NCBI GenBank assembly: GCA_036496585.1 | Contig: DASXLB010000056.1 | Coordinates: 1 to 64,000, forward strand | From: Vicinamibacterales bacterium | GTDB taxonomy: Bacteria > Acidobacteriota > Vicinamibacteria > Vicinamibacterales > 2-12-FULL-66-21 | Length of the DNA: 64,000 nt | Direction: 5' to 3' | Shown here: positions 50,501 to 59,634 of the stretch, piece by piece | Numbering within the stretch: position 1 is the first letter of the stretch | Layout of the letters: every line of letters starts with the position of its first letter | Program-made: the position numbers and the translations under genes | The notes under the pieces: generated by a model | What the model was told of the DNA's origin: nothing | The model's input: only the letters and a program-made list of their open reading frames with translations | Database searches by the model: none

Positions 50501-52057
50501 TCAGCCCGAGGTGAACCGCTCGTACTCGGGCAGCCGTTCTTTATAGATTGCGGCGGCCGCGGCATCCGGGGTCACGCGCAGGTTCGGATCGGTGAAGCCG
50601 TCGATGACGTCGTGCCACGGGCGCGGCGTCCGGCTGGCCAGGCAGTCGGCGTGGAAGGCGCGGAGCGCCGCGCCGAGCGACGCGGCGTTGCGCGGCGCGA
50701 TGCGGACCAGTTCGGCGTCGAAGACGTCGGCGATGACCTGCAGGATCGCCGCGTTCTCCGCCGCACCGCCGGTGACGCGGATCGTCGAGACCGTCGGCGC
50801 GATCCAGCGGGAGTGGATCCGCATCGCCATCGCCTGCCCTTCGACGACGGCGCGCACGGCGCGCGGCGCGTCGGTGGGCGCAACGTCCTTCCAGCGAGGC
50901 TGCGCATCGGGCACCGGCGGCGTGATTTCCGGGACGAACCACGGAGCCAGCATGCCGCCGCCGTTACCGGGCGCCGTATCCGCGAGCAGCCTCGAGAAGC
51001 CGCTCCAGTCGAGGCGGTGCAGGTCGCGCACGCGCTCGCGCGCCAGCGATCCGTTCGCGAAACAGGTCAGCGCCATGTAGCCGCCGGCCGGCGATCCGAA
51101 CACGTGGCCCGTGCCCTGCGGATCGTGAACGGGCTTGACGACCGGACCGAAGACGGTATCGCTCGTGCCGAGCGAGATCCCGAGCTGGCCGGCCTCGATC
51201 AGGCCGAGCCCGATGAGCGAACACGGGTTGTCGCCAGACCAGGCGATCACTTTCGCCGGCCCGAAGCCGTATTTCGTCTGCCAGTATGGCGCCAGCGTGC
51301 CGACGACCGCCCACGAGTCCTTGATCTCCGGCATCCGCCGCGCGAGATCAGGCGCCGCCGCGTCGAGCGCGCGCGGCGCCCAGGTCCGCGCCGCCAGATC
51401 CATCAGGTTCATGCCGGCGCCGTCGCCCGGATCGATCGGCGCGTGACGGCCGGCGAGCAGCGACGCCATGAACGAGCTGACGAGATGGATGCGATCGGTG
51501 CGCGCGTAACCCGCCGGCTCCTGCTCCGCGAATTTGTGGATCTGTGCGCCGGTGAAACGCTCGTAGGCGCGGGAGCCGGTGAGCGCCGCGACGGCGGCGC
51601 CGCCGCCCAGCGCGCGGGTCAGCACCGCGCAATCGGCGCCCGTGCTGCAGTCGAGCCAGACGGGAGAGACGCGGCGGGACAACACCGGCGTGATCTGATC
51701 GACGAGCGGCCGGTCCGGATCGAGCGACGCGAGGGCCTGGGTCGCGTCGGCGGTCAGGTAGACGCTGCCGTGCTGCTGGCCGGAACCGGAAATCGCCGCG
51801 ATGCGCGTCAGGTCGACGCCGCTCCCGGCCAGGATGCCGGCCATGCGGTCGAGCGCCGCCACCCAGAGAGCCGGCGGCGTCGTGACCGTCACGCCGTCGT
51901 GACCGCGCACGACGCCGTTCGTCGTGTCGAATTCGGGGAACGTCTCGTCGAAATTGATCGCGTGCTCGAAGACGATCTCGCGGCGGCCGCGGCCGGTCTC
52001 GATGACGGTAGCGGTCAGGCTCTGCGTGCTGCTGTCGAAGCCGAGGTAGAGAGGCAT
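50501..52057 (-). CDS. FGGY-family carbohydrate kinase (xylulokinase-like)
   Basis: 518 aa of the two-domain FGGY fold. YLGFDSSTQSLTATVI is the N-terminal phosphate loop. SGSGQQHGSVYL and the SPVWLDCSTG segment fit xylulokinases. GISLGTSDTVFG and VTGGAAENAAILQVIADVF are the C-terminal ATP-binding motifs. It would phosphorylate D-xylulose or a related pentulose, which suits breakdown of pectin or xylan side chains. The C-terminal length is normal. Confidence 0.85.
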   Translation of the reverse strand: MPLYLGFDSSTQSLTATVIETGRGRREIVFEHAINFDETFPEFDTTNGVVRGHDGVTVTTPPALWVAALDRMAGILAGSGVDLTRIAAISGSGQQHGSVYLTADATQALASLDPDRPLVDQITPVLSRRVSPVWLDCSTGADCAVLTRALGGGAAVAALTGSRAYERFTGAQIHKFAEQEPAGYARTDRIHLVSSFMASLLAGRHAPIDPGDGAGMNLMDLAARTWAPRALDAAAPDLARRMPEIKDSWAVVGTLAPYWQTKYGFGPAKVIAWSGDNPCSLIGLGLIEAGQLGISLGTSDTVFGPVVKPVHDPQGTGHVFGSPAGGYMALTCFANGSLARERVRDLHRLDWSGFSRLLADTAPGNGGGMLAPWFVPEITPPVPDAQPRWKDVAPTDAPRAVRAVVEGQAMAMRIHSRWIAPTVSTIRVTGGAAENAAILQVIADVFDAELVRIAPRNAASLGAALRAFHADCLASRTPRPWHDVIDGFTDPNLRVTPDAAAAAIYKERLPEYERFTSG

Positions 52058-52093
52058 TGAATCAAGACCGGCGCTAAGTCTAGGCTACCCCTC

Positions 52094-53458
52094 ATGAAAG
52101 GTCCATCCCGCCGCACGTTCCTCAAGACCGCCATGGCCGGAGGCGTCGCGGCCGCCGCGGCGCCGCAGGTCCTGCTGACGGCCGGGTCTCAGGCACAGGC
52201 GCCGGCGGTCGCCCCCTCCGATCGCATCCACATCGCGCTCATCGGGGCCGGCGGGCAGGGCTCGTCGGATACGCGGACGGCGGTGCGCGTGCCCGGGGTC
52301 GAGCTGGTCGCCGTCGCCGACTGCTACGACGGGCGGCTGGCGCGGGCGAAGGAAGTGTGGGGCGGCAGCATCGCCACGACCCGCGACTACCGCGAGATCC
52401 TGGCGCGCCGCGACGTCGACGCGGTCATCATCGGCACGCCCGACCACTGGCATGCCGCGATCGCGATCGACGCCATGCAGGCCGGCAAGGACGTCTACGT
52501 CGAAAAACCCATGGTCCAGCGCATCGACGACGGCGCCGGCGTGATCGCGGCGGCGGCGGCGACCACCCGCATCCTGCAGGTCGGCAGCCAGCGGGTCAGC
52601 TCGATCATCTACGCCAAGGCACGCGCGCTCTATCGTTCGGGTGTCATCGGCGAGCTGAACATGGTCGAGGCGTGGATCAATCGCAACTCGGCGCTCGGCG
52701 CCTGGCAGTACACGATTCCACCGGACGCGTCGCCGCAGACCGTGGACTGGGATCGCTTCCTCGGCCGCGCGCCGAAGCGTCCGTTCGACGCGACGCGCGT
52801 CTTCCGCTGGCGGAATTATCGCGACTACGGCACCGGTATCCCGGGCGATCTGTTCGTGCACCTCTTTACCGGCATTCACTTCGTGCTCGACGCCATCGGC
52901 CCGACACGTGTGCTGGCCACCGGCGGGCTGCGGTTCTGGAACGACGGGCGCGACGTCCCCGACGTGATGCTCGGCCTCTACGACTACCCGAAGACGGCCG
53001 CGCATCCGGCGTTTACGCTGACACTCCGCGTCAACTTCGCCGACGGCTCCGGCGGCAGCGAGGGCTTCCACTTCATCGGCAGCGAGGGTGTGCTCACGAT
53101 CGGCGGGGCAGGGGTGACCGTGTCGCGCAAGCCGCGCGCCAGCGAACCGGGCTACTCGATCGATACCTTCCCGCAGGCGATGCAGCAGCGGATCGTCGAC
53201 GAGTACCGCGCGAAGTATCCGCCGCAGTCGACGCTCGCCACGACCAGCGACGAGGTCTACACCGCGCCGTCAGGCTACAGCGATCAGTACGATCACTTCG
53301 TCACGTTCATCACCGCGATGCGCAGCCGCCAGCCGGTCACCGAAGACGCGACCTTCGGGTTTCGCGCCGCCGCGCCTGCGCTGCTCAGCAACGACAGCTA
53401 TTTCGAAGCTGCGCCGATTGCCTGGAACCCGGAGACGATGCAGAGAGGCCGAGCCTGA
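52094..53458 (+). CDS. Tat-exported Gfo/Idh/MocA oxidoreductase
   Basis: 454 aa beginning SRRTFLKTAMAGGVAAAAAP, a clear twin-arginine signal. The NAD-binding Rossmann domain shows IALIGAGGQGSSDTR, and VIIGTPDHWHA and VYVEKPMVQ (EKP motif) follow. The C-terminal alpha/beta domain has GIPGDLFVHLFTGIHFVLDA and a substrate His region. Export with bound cofactor is typical of this subgroup in Acidobacteriota and Planctomycetes. The sugar substrate is unknown. A TAGGCT hexamer lies 7 nt before the ATG. Confidence 0.88.
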   Translation: MKGPSRRTFLKTAMAGGVAAAAAPQVLLTAGSQAQAPAVAPSDRIHIALIGAGGQGSSDTRTAVRVPGVELVAVADCYDGRLARAKEVWGGSIATTRDYREILARRDVDAVIIGTPDHWHAAIAIDAMQAGKDVYVEKPMVQRIDDGAGVIAAAAATTRILQVGSQRVSSIIYAKARALYRSGVIGELNMVEAWINRNSALGAWQYTIPPDASPQTVDWDRFLGRAPKRPFDATRVFRWRNYRDYGTGIPGDLFVHLFTGIHFVLDAIGPTRVLATGGLRFWNDGRDVPDVMLGLYDYPKTAAHPAFTLTLRVNFADGSGGSEGFHFIGSEGVLTIGGAGVTVSRKPRASEPGYSIDTFPQAMQQRIVDEYRAKYPPQSTLATTSDEVYTAPSGYSDQYDHFVTFITAMRSRQPVTEDATFGFRAAAPALLSNDSYFEAAPIAWNPETMQRGRA

Positions 53459-53543
53459 CAGTCAACATCTCCGCCGCCATCGACTGGCGGATGCTGCGGT
53501 TTTCGGCCGCGCCCGCGATCGAGCGCGCTAGAATACGGCGCCA

Positions 53544-54362
53544 GTGACGCGTTCGTTCATCATCTGGGCGTTGACGCTGGCGGCGCTGGCAGCGCAGCAG
53601 AACCCGGGCACGTTCCCCGCGATGCAGCGCAAGCCGGCCGACCCGGCGACCATCGCGCGCGGCCGGGCGCTCTTCGGCGTCAACTGCGTGGCGTGCCACG
53701 GGGCCGACGCACGCGGCGGGCAGCTCAACGGGCCGAATCTGCTCCGATCGCAGCTCGTCCTCGCCGATCGCGACGGCGAAAAGATTGCCCCCGTCGTCCG
53801 CGACGGCCGGCCCGAGCGCGGCATGCCGCCATTTCCGCTGGGCGCCGCCGACGTGAGCGCCGTCGTCGAGTTCCTGCATAGCCTGACCGCTGCCAGTCCC
53901 GGGCAGGGCGCGCCGCCGCCCTCGGAGACGCCACTGCCCGACATCGTCGTCGGCGACGCGGTCGCGGGCCGTCAGTATTTCGTTGCGACGTGCGCAGCCT
54001 GCCATGCCGCCGACGGCGATCTACGCGGCATCGCCACGAGGGCCCGCGACGCCAGGGCGCTGCAGAATCTGTGGGTATCGGGCGGCGCGACCGGCCGCCG
54101 GGGCGCCGACGACGCCGCACCGGCGATCATCGCGACGGTCACCGCCGAGCGAGCCGAGCCGGTCCGCGGACGTCTGATCTTCATCGACGACTTCGAAATC
54201 AAGTTGCGGCTCGACGACGGCAGCGTCCGGAGTTGGGGCCGCGCTGGGTCCTCGCCGCGGGTCCGCGTCGAGGACCCGCTCGAGGGCCACAAGGCGCTAC
54301 TGTCGGCGCTGACCGATCGCGACATGCGGAATTTGACCGCCTATCTGGTGACGCTGAAGTGA
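53544..54362 (+). CDS. Exported di-haem cytochrome c
   Basis: 272 aa from GTG 53544 with a short signal peptide (FIIWALTLAALAAQQ). It has two class I cytochrome c domains: CVACH at 48-52 with a Met in the GMPPF loop, and CAACH at 150-154. The C-terminal third (about 195-272) after the second haem is a beta-rich segment (IFIDDFEIKLRLDDGSVRSW). It is the likely electron acceptor of the quinoprotein dehydrogenase that starts within its last codons. TAGAAT at 53529-53534 serves as a probable -10. Confidence 0.87.
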   Translation: MTRSFIIWALTLAALAAQQNPGTFPAMQRKPADPATIARGRALFGVNCVACHGADARGGQLNGPNLLRSQLVLADRDGEKIAPVVRDGRPERGMPPFPLGAADVSAVVEFLHSLTAASPGQGAPPPSETPLPDIVVGDAVAGRQYFVATCAACHAADGDLRGIATRARDARALQNLWVSGGATGRRGADDAAPAIIATVTAERAEPVRGRLIFIDDFEIKLRLDDGSVRSWGRAGSSPRVRVEDPLEGHKALLSALTDRDMRNLTAYLVTLK

Positions 54363-54364
54363 CG

Positions 54365-56011
54365 ATGAAGTCCTGGCTCGCGGCCGCCGCGATCGCCTGT
54401 GCCTGTGTTGGCCTCGACGCGCAGGGACACGGCGTCGATCCGGCGCAGCTGCTCAAGCCGCTCGGCGCCGACTGGCCTACCCACAACGGCGACTACTCCG
54501 GACGCCGCTACAGCACGCTCGACGCCGTCAACCGGCGGACGGTTCGGCAGCTGTCGCTCGCCTGGGTCTCGCGCCTTCGCGAAGGCGCGCGCGGCAACGT
54601 CGGCGGAGAGGGCACGATCGAGTTTCCCGATCCAGGTCCCCCGACGATCAAGGCGTCGGCGCTGATGGTGGACGACACGGTGTATATCTCGACGCCGGAC
54701 AACGCGTGGGCGCTCGACGCGCGTGACGGGCGCGAGCTCTGGCACTACTTCTGGAAGACGCGGGGCGGCACCCATATCGCCAGCCGCGGCCTCGGCATGT
54801 GGAACGGCTATCTCTACATGGAGACGCCCGACAACTACCTCGTGTCGCTCGACGCGAAGACCGGCAAGGAGCGCTGGCACAAGGTCATCGCCGATTTCAG
54901 TCTGCAGTACTTTTCGACCACGGCGCCCGTCGCGATCGGGAACCACATCATCGCCGGCACCGGCAACGACATGGACGCGCCCGGTTTCCTGCAGTCGTTC
55001 GATCCCGAGAGCGGCGAGCTGCAGTGGAAGCTCTACACCGTGCCGATGAATCCCGGCGATCCGGGGCTCGACACGTGGCCGAACCTCGACGCGGCGCGTC
55101 ACGGCGGCGCGCAGCCGTGGATGCCGGGCGCCTACGATCCCGAGACGCACCTCTACATTTTCGGGACCGGCAATCCGACACCCGCCTACACAGCGGGTCG
55201 CGGCGAGGGAGACAATCTGTTCACCTGTTCGCTCGTCGCCGTCAACGTCGACACCGGAAAGATGGCCTGGTATTACCAGACGTCGCCGCACGACATGCAC
55301 GACTGGGACTCGGCCCAGACCCCGGTCCTCTTCGACGCGGTGATCGGCGGCCGGACGCGCAAGCTCGTCTCGACGGCGGCGCGCAACGGCTACTTCTTCA
55401 CGCTCGATCGCGTCACCGGTGAACCGGTCGCGACCGAGCGGTATGGAAAGTTCACGAACTGGGTCAAAGGGGAAGACGCAAAGGGGCAGCCGCGGCGCGA
55501 TCCCGAGAAAGACGCCTCGGTCGGCGGCTCCCTGGTGTCGCCGCCGGCTGGCGGAACGATCAACTGGCAGCCGCCGGCCTACAATCCCGACACCGGCCTG
55601 TTCTACGTCACGGAGCACAACGCATTCTCGATCTTCTACCTGCTCGATCCGGATCCGCGCGGCTCGATGGGGCTCGGCGGCAAGGAGGAAGTGCACGTCG
55701 GGCAGCGCGGCAGCTTTCTCACCGCGATCGATCCAACGACCGGCCGCGTCGCCTGGCGGCACGAATATCCGAGCCTGAACGGCGGCGGAGGCGGCGGCGG
55801 ACTGCTGACGACGCGGGGCGGCCTGGTGTTCAGCGGCGACGCGGCTGGCAGTTTCGTGGCTCACGACGCTACCGACGGCACACCGCTGTGGCATGCCCGC
55901 ATCGGCGGGCTGACGAATCCGCCGCAGACCTGGCTGGTCGACCGCCAGCAGTACGTGGTCGTCGCGGCGGGAGACACGATCTACGCCTTCACGCTCAACC
56001 AGAACCCATGA
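54365..56011 (+). CDS. PQQ-dependent (quinoprotein) dehydrogenase
   Basis: 548 aa with a signal peptide (SWLAAAAIACACVGLDA). It is an eight-bladed propeller with tryptophan-docking repeats (WALDARDGRELWHYFW, SLDAKTGKERWHKV, VNVDTGKMAWYYQT, AIDPTTGRVAWRHEY), plus GGGGGGGLLTTRGGLVF near the end. It oxidises an alcohol or sugar in the periplasm and passes electrons to cytochrome c. The adjacent disulfide Cys pair of methanol dehydrogenases is not seen, favouring the sugar/alcohol soluble-type group. GTG 54359, overlapping the cytochrome stop, is an alternative start. Confidence 0.88.
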   Translation: MKSWLAAAAIACACVGLDAQGHGVDPAQLLKPLGADWPTHNGDYSGRRYSTLDAVNRRTVRQLSLAWVSRLREGARGNVGGEGTIEFPDPGPPTIKASALMVDDTVYISTPDNAWALDARDGRELWHYFWKTRGGTHIASRGLGMWNGYLYMETPDNYLVSLDAKTGKERWHKVIADFSLQYFSTTAPVAIGNHIIAGTGNDMDAPGFLQSFDPESGELQWKLYTVPMNPGDPGLDTWPNLDAARHGGAQPWMPGAYDPETHLYIFGTGNPTPAYTAGRGEGDNLFTCSLVAVNVDTGKMAWYYQTSPHDMHDWDSAQTPVLFDAVIGGRTRKLVSTAARNGYFFTLDRVTGEPVATERYGKFTNWVKGEDAKGQPRRDPEKDASVGGSLVSPPAGGTINWQPPAYNPDTGLFYVTEHNAFSIFYLLDPDPRGSMGLGGKEEVHVGQRGSFLTAIDPTTGRVAWRHEYPSLNGGGGGGGLLTTRGGLVFSGDAAGSFVAHDATDGTPLWHARIGGLTNPPQTWLVDRQQYVVVAAGDTIYAFTLNQNP

Positions 56012-58206
56012 AGCAGATCCTCGCAGTGTCGGTGGCGCTCCTCGCGCTGCAAACCCAGCCGGCGCCGCAGCCCGCGTCGCCGATCCCCGCGACGCACCTG
56101 AAGACGAAGTGGGCCGCCGACGTCAATCCCGAGCATCCACTGCCGGAATATCCGCGCCCGCAGATGGAACGGAAGCAGTGGGTCAATCTCAACGGGCCGT
56201 GGGGTTATGCCATCGCCGCCGCCGAGGCGCCGCGGCCGGCGTCGTTCGACAAGCAGATCATCGTGCCGTTTCCGATCGAGTCGCAGTTGAGCGGCGCGGG
56301 GGAATGGGTGGCGCCGAATCAGCGGCTCTGGTACCGGCGCACCTTCCCAACGCCGTCGCTCGTCAGCGGCCAGCGCGTGCTGCTCAACTTCGGCGCCGTC
56401 GATTGGGAGACCGATGTCTACGTGAACGGGACGAAGGTCGGATCGCACCAGGGCGGCTACGATCCGTTCGCGTTCGACATCACTGGCGCCCTGAAGGCGA
56501 CTGCGGCCGAGCAGGAACTCGTCGTCGCGGTGCGCGATCCGACGGACGAAGGGCAGCAGCCGCGCGGCAAGCAGGTGCGCCGGCCGCACAGCATCTTCTA
56601 CACCGAAGTGACCGGCATCTGGCAGACCGTGTGGCTGGAGACGGTGCCGGCGTGGCACGTGGCTGACCTTCGTATCGACCCGGATCTCGAAGGGGGCACC
56701 GTCAAGGTGACGGTCAATGCGGGGCGCGCCGCCAGCGGCGACCTGACCGTCAGCGTCCTCGACGGGACGCGCGTGGTTGCGACGGCCAATGCGCCGGTCT
56801 CGACGATTCGGATTCCGTCGCCGCACCGATGGTCGCCGGCCGACCCGTTCCTCTATGGGCTGCGCGTGCGGCTCTCGTCCGGCGACGAGGTCGAGAGCTA
56901 CTTCGGCATGCGGAGCATCGCCGTCCGCGCCGACGCGACCGGCGCGAGGAAGCTGTTCCTCAATGGCGAACCGATCTTCCAGTTCGGGCCGCTCGATCAG
57001 GGCTGGTGGCCCGACGGCCTTTACACGGCGCCGACCGACGAGGCACTCGCCTTCGACATCCAGAAGACGCGCGACCTCGGATTCAACGTGATCCGCAAGC
57101 ACGTGAAGGTCGAGCCGGCACGCTGGTACTACCACGCCGATCGCCTCGGCATGCTCGTGTGGCAGGACATGCCGAGCGGCGACAACAAGGGCGCCGACGC
57201 AGAAGCGGAATACATGCGCGAGCTGCGGGCCGAGATCGCCAACCTGCGGAACCACCCGTCGATCGTCATGTGGGTGCCGTTCAACGAGGGGTGGGGACAG
57301 CACGACACCGAGAAGGTCGTCGCGTGGATCAAGTCGGAGGACCCGTCGCGGCTGGTCGACAACGCCAGCGGCTGGGACGACAAGCAGGCCGGCGACGTGG
57401 CCGACCTGCATTCGTACCCGGGACCGGGAATGCCGCCGCTCGAGACGGTCCGCGCCTCGGTGCTCGGCGAGTTCGGCGGGCTTGGCCTGCCGCTCGACGG
57501 CCACACCTGGGTCGACAGGGGCAACTGGGGCTATCGCAGCTACACGACGCTCGACGAGATGAATGCGGCGTACCGCGAGTTGATCGCGCAGCTCCGCATC
57601 CACCAGGGGGACGGCCTCGCCGCCGCGATCTACACGCAGACGACCGACTGCGAGATCGAAGTGAACGGCGTGATGAGCTACGACCGGGCCGTGGTCAAGC
57701 TGTCGGCGGAGTCGATCGCGGCGAACCGGACGCTCTATTCGCCGCCGCCGCGCGTGACGCATCTCGTGCCCTCGTCCGACCGTGCGCCGCAGGCGTGGCG
57801 CTACACGATGTCGGCGCCGGCCGACACGTGGATGCAGGCGGCGTTCGACGCCTCCGCCTGGAGCGAGGGGCCCGGCGGCTTCGGCGCGAAGGACACGCGT
57901 TTCGCGCGCGTCGGCACCGAGTGGAAGAGCGCCGACATCTGGCTGCGCCGGACGATCGAGCTGACCTCCGCGCCGTCGACGCTCTACCTGCGCGTGTTCC
58001 ACGACGACGACGCCGAGGTGTACGTCAACGGCGTCCTGGCGGCGAAGCTGGCGGGAGCCAACTCGTCGTACGCCTATGTGCCGCTCGGCGCCGGAGCCCG
58101 CGCGGCCCTGGGGGCTGGTCCGGCCGTCCTCGCCGTGCACGCGCACCAGGTGCGCGGCGGCCAGTTCGTCGACGTTGGCCTCGCCGACGTGCAGCCGCCG
58201 CGCTGA
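56008..58206 (+). CDS. Secreted GH2-family glycoside hydrolase
   Basis: 732 aa starting in the dehydrogenase stop (ATGA) with a signal peptide (ILAVSVALLALQTQPAP). The GH2 sugar-binding jelly roll comes first (LNGPWGYAIAAAE, WYRRTFPTP, VDWETDVYVNGTKVGSHQGG). An immunoglobulin-like domain and a catalytic barrel follow, with WVPFNEGWGQHDTEKV, whose Glu is the likely acid/base. A C-terminal beta domain (LYLRVFHDDDAEVYVNGV) ends it. Beta-galactosidase, glucuronidase or mannosidase are possible. Coupling to the dehydrogenase suggests that the released sugar is oxidised at once. Confidence 0.86.
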   Translation: MKQILAVSVALLALQTQPAPQPASPIPATHLKTKWAADVNPEHPLPEYPRPQMERKQWVNLNGPWGYAIAAAEAPRPASFDKQIIVPFPIESQLSGAGEWVAPNQRLWYRRTFPTPSLVSGQRVLLNFGAVDWETDVYVNGTKVGSHQGGYDPFAFDITGALKATAAEQELVVAVRDPTDEGQQPRGKQVRRPHSIFYTEVTGIWQTVWLETVPAWHVADLRIDPDLEGGTVKVTVNAGRAASGDLTVSVLDGTRVVATANAPVSTIRIPSPHRWSPADPFLYGLRVRLSSGDEVESYFGMRSIAVRADATGARKLFLNGEPIFQFGPLDQGWWPDGLYTAPTDEALAFDIQKTRDLGFNVIRKHVKVEPARWYYHADRLGMLVWQDMPSGDNKGADAEAEYMRELRAEIANLRNHPSIVMWVPFNEGWGQHDTEKVVAWIKSEDPSRLVDNASGWDDKQAGDVADLHSYPGPGMPPLETVRASVLGEFGGLGLPLDGHTWVDRGNWGYRSYTTLDEMNAAYRELIAQLRIHQGDGLAAAIYTQTTDCEIEVNGVMSYDRAVVKLSAESIAANRTLYSPPPRVTHLVPSSDRAPQAWRYTMSAPADTWMQAAFDASAWSEGPGGFGAKDTRFARVGTEWKSADIWLRRTIELTSAPSTLYLRVFHDDDAEVYVNGVLAAKLAGANSSYAYVPLGAGARAALGAGPAVLAVHAHQVRGGQFVDVGLADVQPPR

Positions 58207-58264
58207 GAGGACCCGCCCCGACGCCCTCTCGATCGCGAAGCCGCCGATTGGCGCGCGGGCGGCG

Positions 58265-58379
58265 AGTGGTCAGACCGCTTTGCCGATTGTGCGGCGCCCA
58301 TCGCCGCAATTCTCTTGACAGCGCACCCCCGAATGGGTTCTCCTGTCGCCGGCGAGCGCGGTAAGTGGTTTGGCCACTT
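58265..58379 (+). promoter_or_regulatory. Two AGTGGT-type palindromes and a TTGACA upstream of GntR regulator
   Basis: AGTGGT-CAG-ACCGCT (58265-58279, one mismatch) and AAGTGG-TTTGG-CCACTT (58363-58379, perfect) share the AGTGG half-site and resemble TGGT/ACCA operators of FadR/FCD regulators. TTGACA stands at 58315-58320. The whole 323-bp gap (58207-58529) contains no gene. A TATACT hexamer at 58514-58519 is 10 nt before the GntR start. Autoregulation and control of the downstream uronate genes are inferred. Confidence 0.55.
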
Positions 58380-58529
58380 GGCGCGGCGCCGCCGGCAACC
58401 CCCTCGAGGGCGGCGGTCGGAGGTCGGAATCTCAGGCGGCCAGGTCTTCACTTCCGAGAGCCAACCTGGCCGTCGGCACCCGATCTCCGACCCCCGTCTT
58501 CGGGACCTCCCGCTATACTGATTCGACCA

Positions 58530-59273
58530 ATGTTCGAGGGCAGCACCGACCAGGTCGTCGCCTTCGTCCGCGACCTCATCGTGCGCGGCCAGGTCCGTCC
58601 TGGGGACCGGCTGCCAGCGGAGCGGGAGCTGGCGGTACAGATCGGCGTCAGCCGTCCCTCGGTGCGCGCCGGCCTGCATGCGCTCGCGGCGATGGGCGTG
58701 GTGCAGTCGCGCCACGGATCCGGCACCTACATTCCGTCCGGGCCGCCGGCACTCGGGTCGGAGCCGCTGAGCTTTCTCGCGGCGCTGCACGGCTTCTCGC
58801 GCGACGACATGTACGAGGCGCGGCGCATTCTCGAGGTGGAAGCGGCCGGCCTTGCGGCCGAGCGCGCCACCCACGAGCACCTGGCCACCCTCGCAGACGA
58901 AGTGGCCGGCCTCTTCGCCAACCGGGAGAATCCACAGCTCTTCTTCGTGCACGACATCAATTTTCATCGTGGTGTCGCCAATGCCGCCGGCAATCCGATC
59001 GTCGCCGCGCTGGTCGACATGGTCTCCGCGATGTACTACGAGCGGCGTCAGGCGACGGTCGCGCGCGCCTCCGACCGCGACCTGCGCGACGCCGCCGAAG
59101 CCCACCGGCGCATCTACCAGGCCATCCGCGCCCACGACGCGGCCGCGGCCAGGCGCGCCATGAACGATCACCTGCTGCAGGCGAGCCGCTATCAGGCGCA
59201 GGAACTCGCCAAGGCGGTGCCGCGCGTGGCGGTCCGCCGCCGCAAGTCCACCCCGGCCCGGGCTTACTCCTAG
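58530..59273 (+). CDS. GntR-family (FadR/FCD type) transcriptional regulator
   Basis: 247 aa. The N-terminal winged helix contains VRPGDRLPAERELAVQIGVS and SVRAGLHALAAMGVVQSRHG. The FCD effector domain (about 90-235) has DMYEARRILEVEAAGLAAER, the metal-binding His/Asp residues of DINFHRGVANAAGN, and AHRRIYQAIRAHDAAAARRAM. FCD regulators commonly sense hexuronates or related acids (ExuR, UxuR). The following altronate dehydratase and hexuronate transporter genes fit that role. The domain length is normal. Confidence 0.9.
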   Translation: MFEGSTDQVVAFVRDLIVRGQVRPGDRLPAERELAVQIGVSRPSVRAGLHALAAMGVVQSRHGSGTYIPSGPPALGSEPLSFLAALHGFSRDDMYEARRILEVEAAGLAAERATHEHLATLADEVAGLFANRENPQLFFVHDINFHRGVANAAGNPIVAALVDMVSAMYYERRQATVARASDRDLRDAAEAHRRIYQAIRAHDAAAARRAMNDHLLQASRYQAQELAKAVPRVAVRRRKSTPARAYS

Positions 59274-59301
59274 CCGGTCTGCCGGCGAGCGCCAATCATC
59301 C

Positions 59302-59634
59302 GTGAACCCGATCATCATCATCAGCCCGTCCGACAACGTCGCGACCGCGCTCGAACCGCTCGAGCCCGGGCTCGTGCTGGCGGGCGCCAGCGCGGTGACG
59401 GTCAGCGAATCGATTCCGCGCGGGCACAAAGTCGCGCTGCGCGCCATCGGCGCCGGCAACCCGGTCGTCAAGTACGGGAGCTCGATCGGGACCGCTACGG
59501 CGGATATCGCGCCGGGCGCGCACGTCCACACCCACAACCTGGCCAGCCGGCGGGGCCGCGGCGATCTGGCGGCGGCCGGCCACGCCGCCGTTCCGCGCCT
59601 GGCCGAGCCGCCCGACGATCGAGGCGATGCATGA
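59302..59634 (+). CDS. Altronate dehydratase small (SAF-domain) subunit, UxaA N-terminal type
   Basis: 110 aa from GTG 59302, a SAF domain as in the N-terminal part of UxaA and GarD: IPRGHKVALRAIGAGNPVVKYG and GSSIGTATADIAPGAHVHTHNL. The last 25 residues are disordered and basic. It forms a two-gene version of the dehydratase with the next gene, whose ATG overlaps its stop (ATGA). The complex removes water from D-altronate, or a related aldonate such as galactarate, giving 2-keto-3-deoxygluconate. Confidence 0.85.
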   Translation: MNPIIIISPSDNVATALEPLEPGLVLAGASAVTVSESIPRGHKVALRAIGAGNPVVKYGSSIGTATADIAPGAHVHTHNLASRRGRGDLAAAGHAAVPRLAEPPDDRGDA

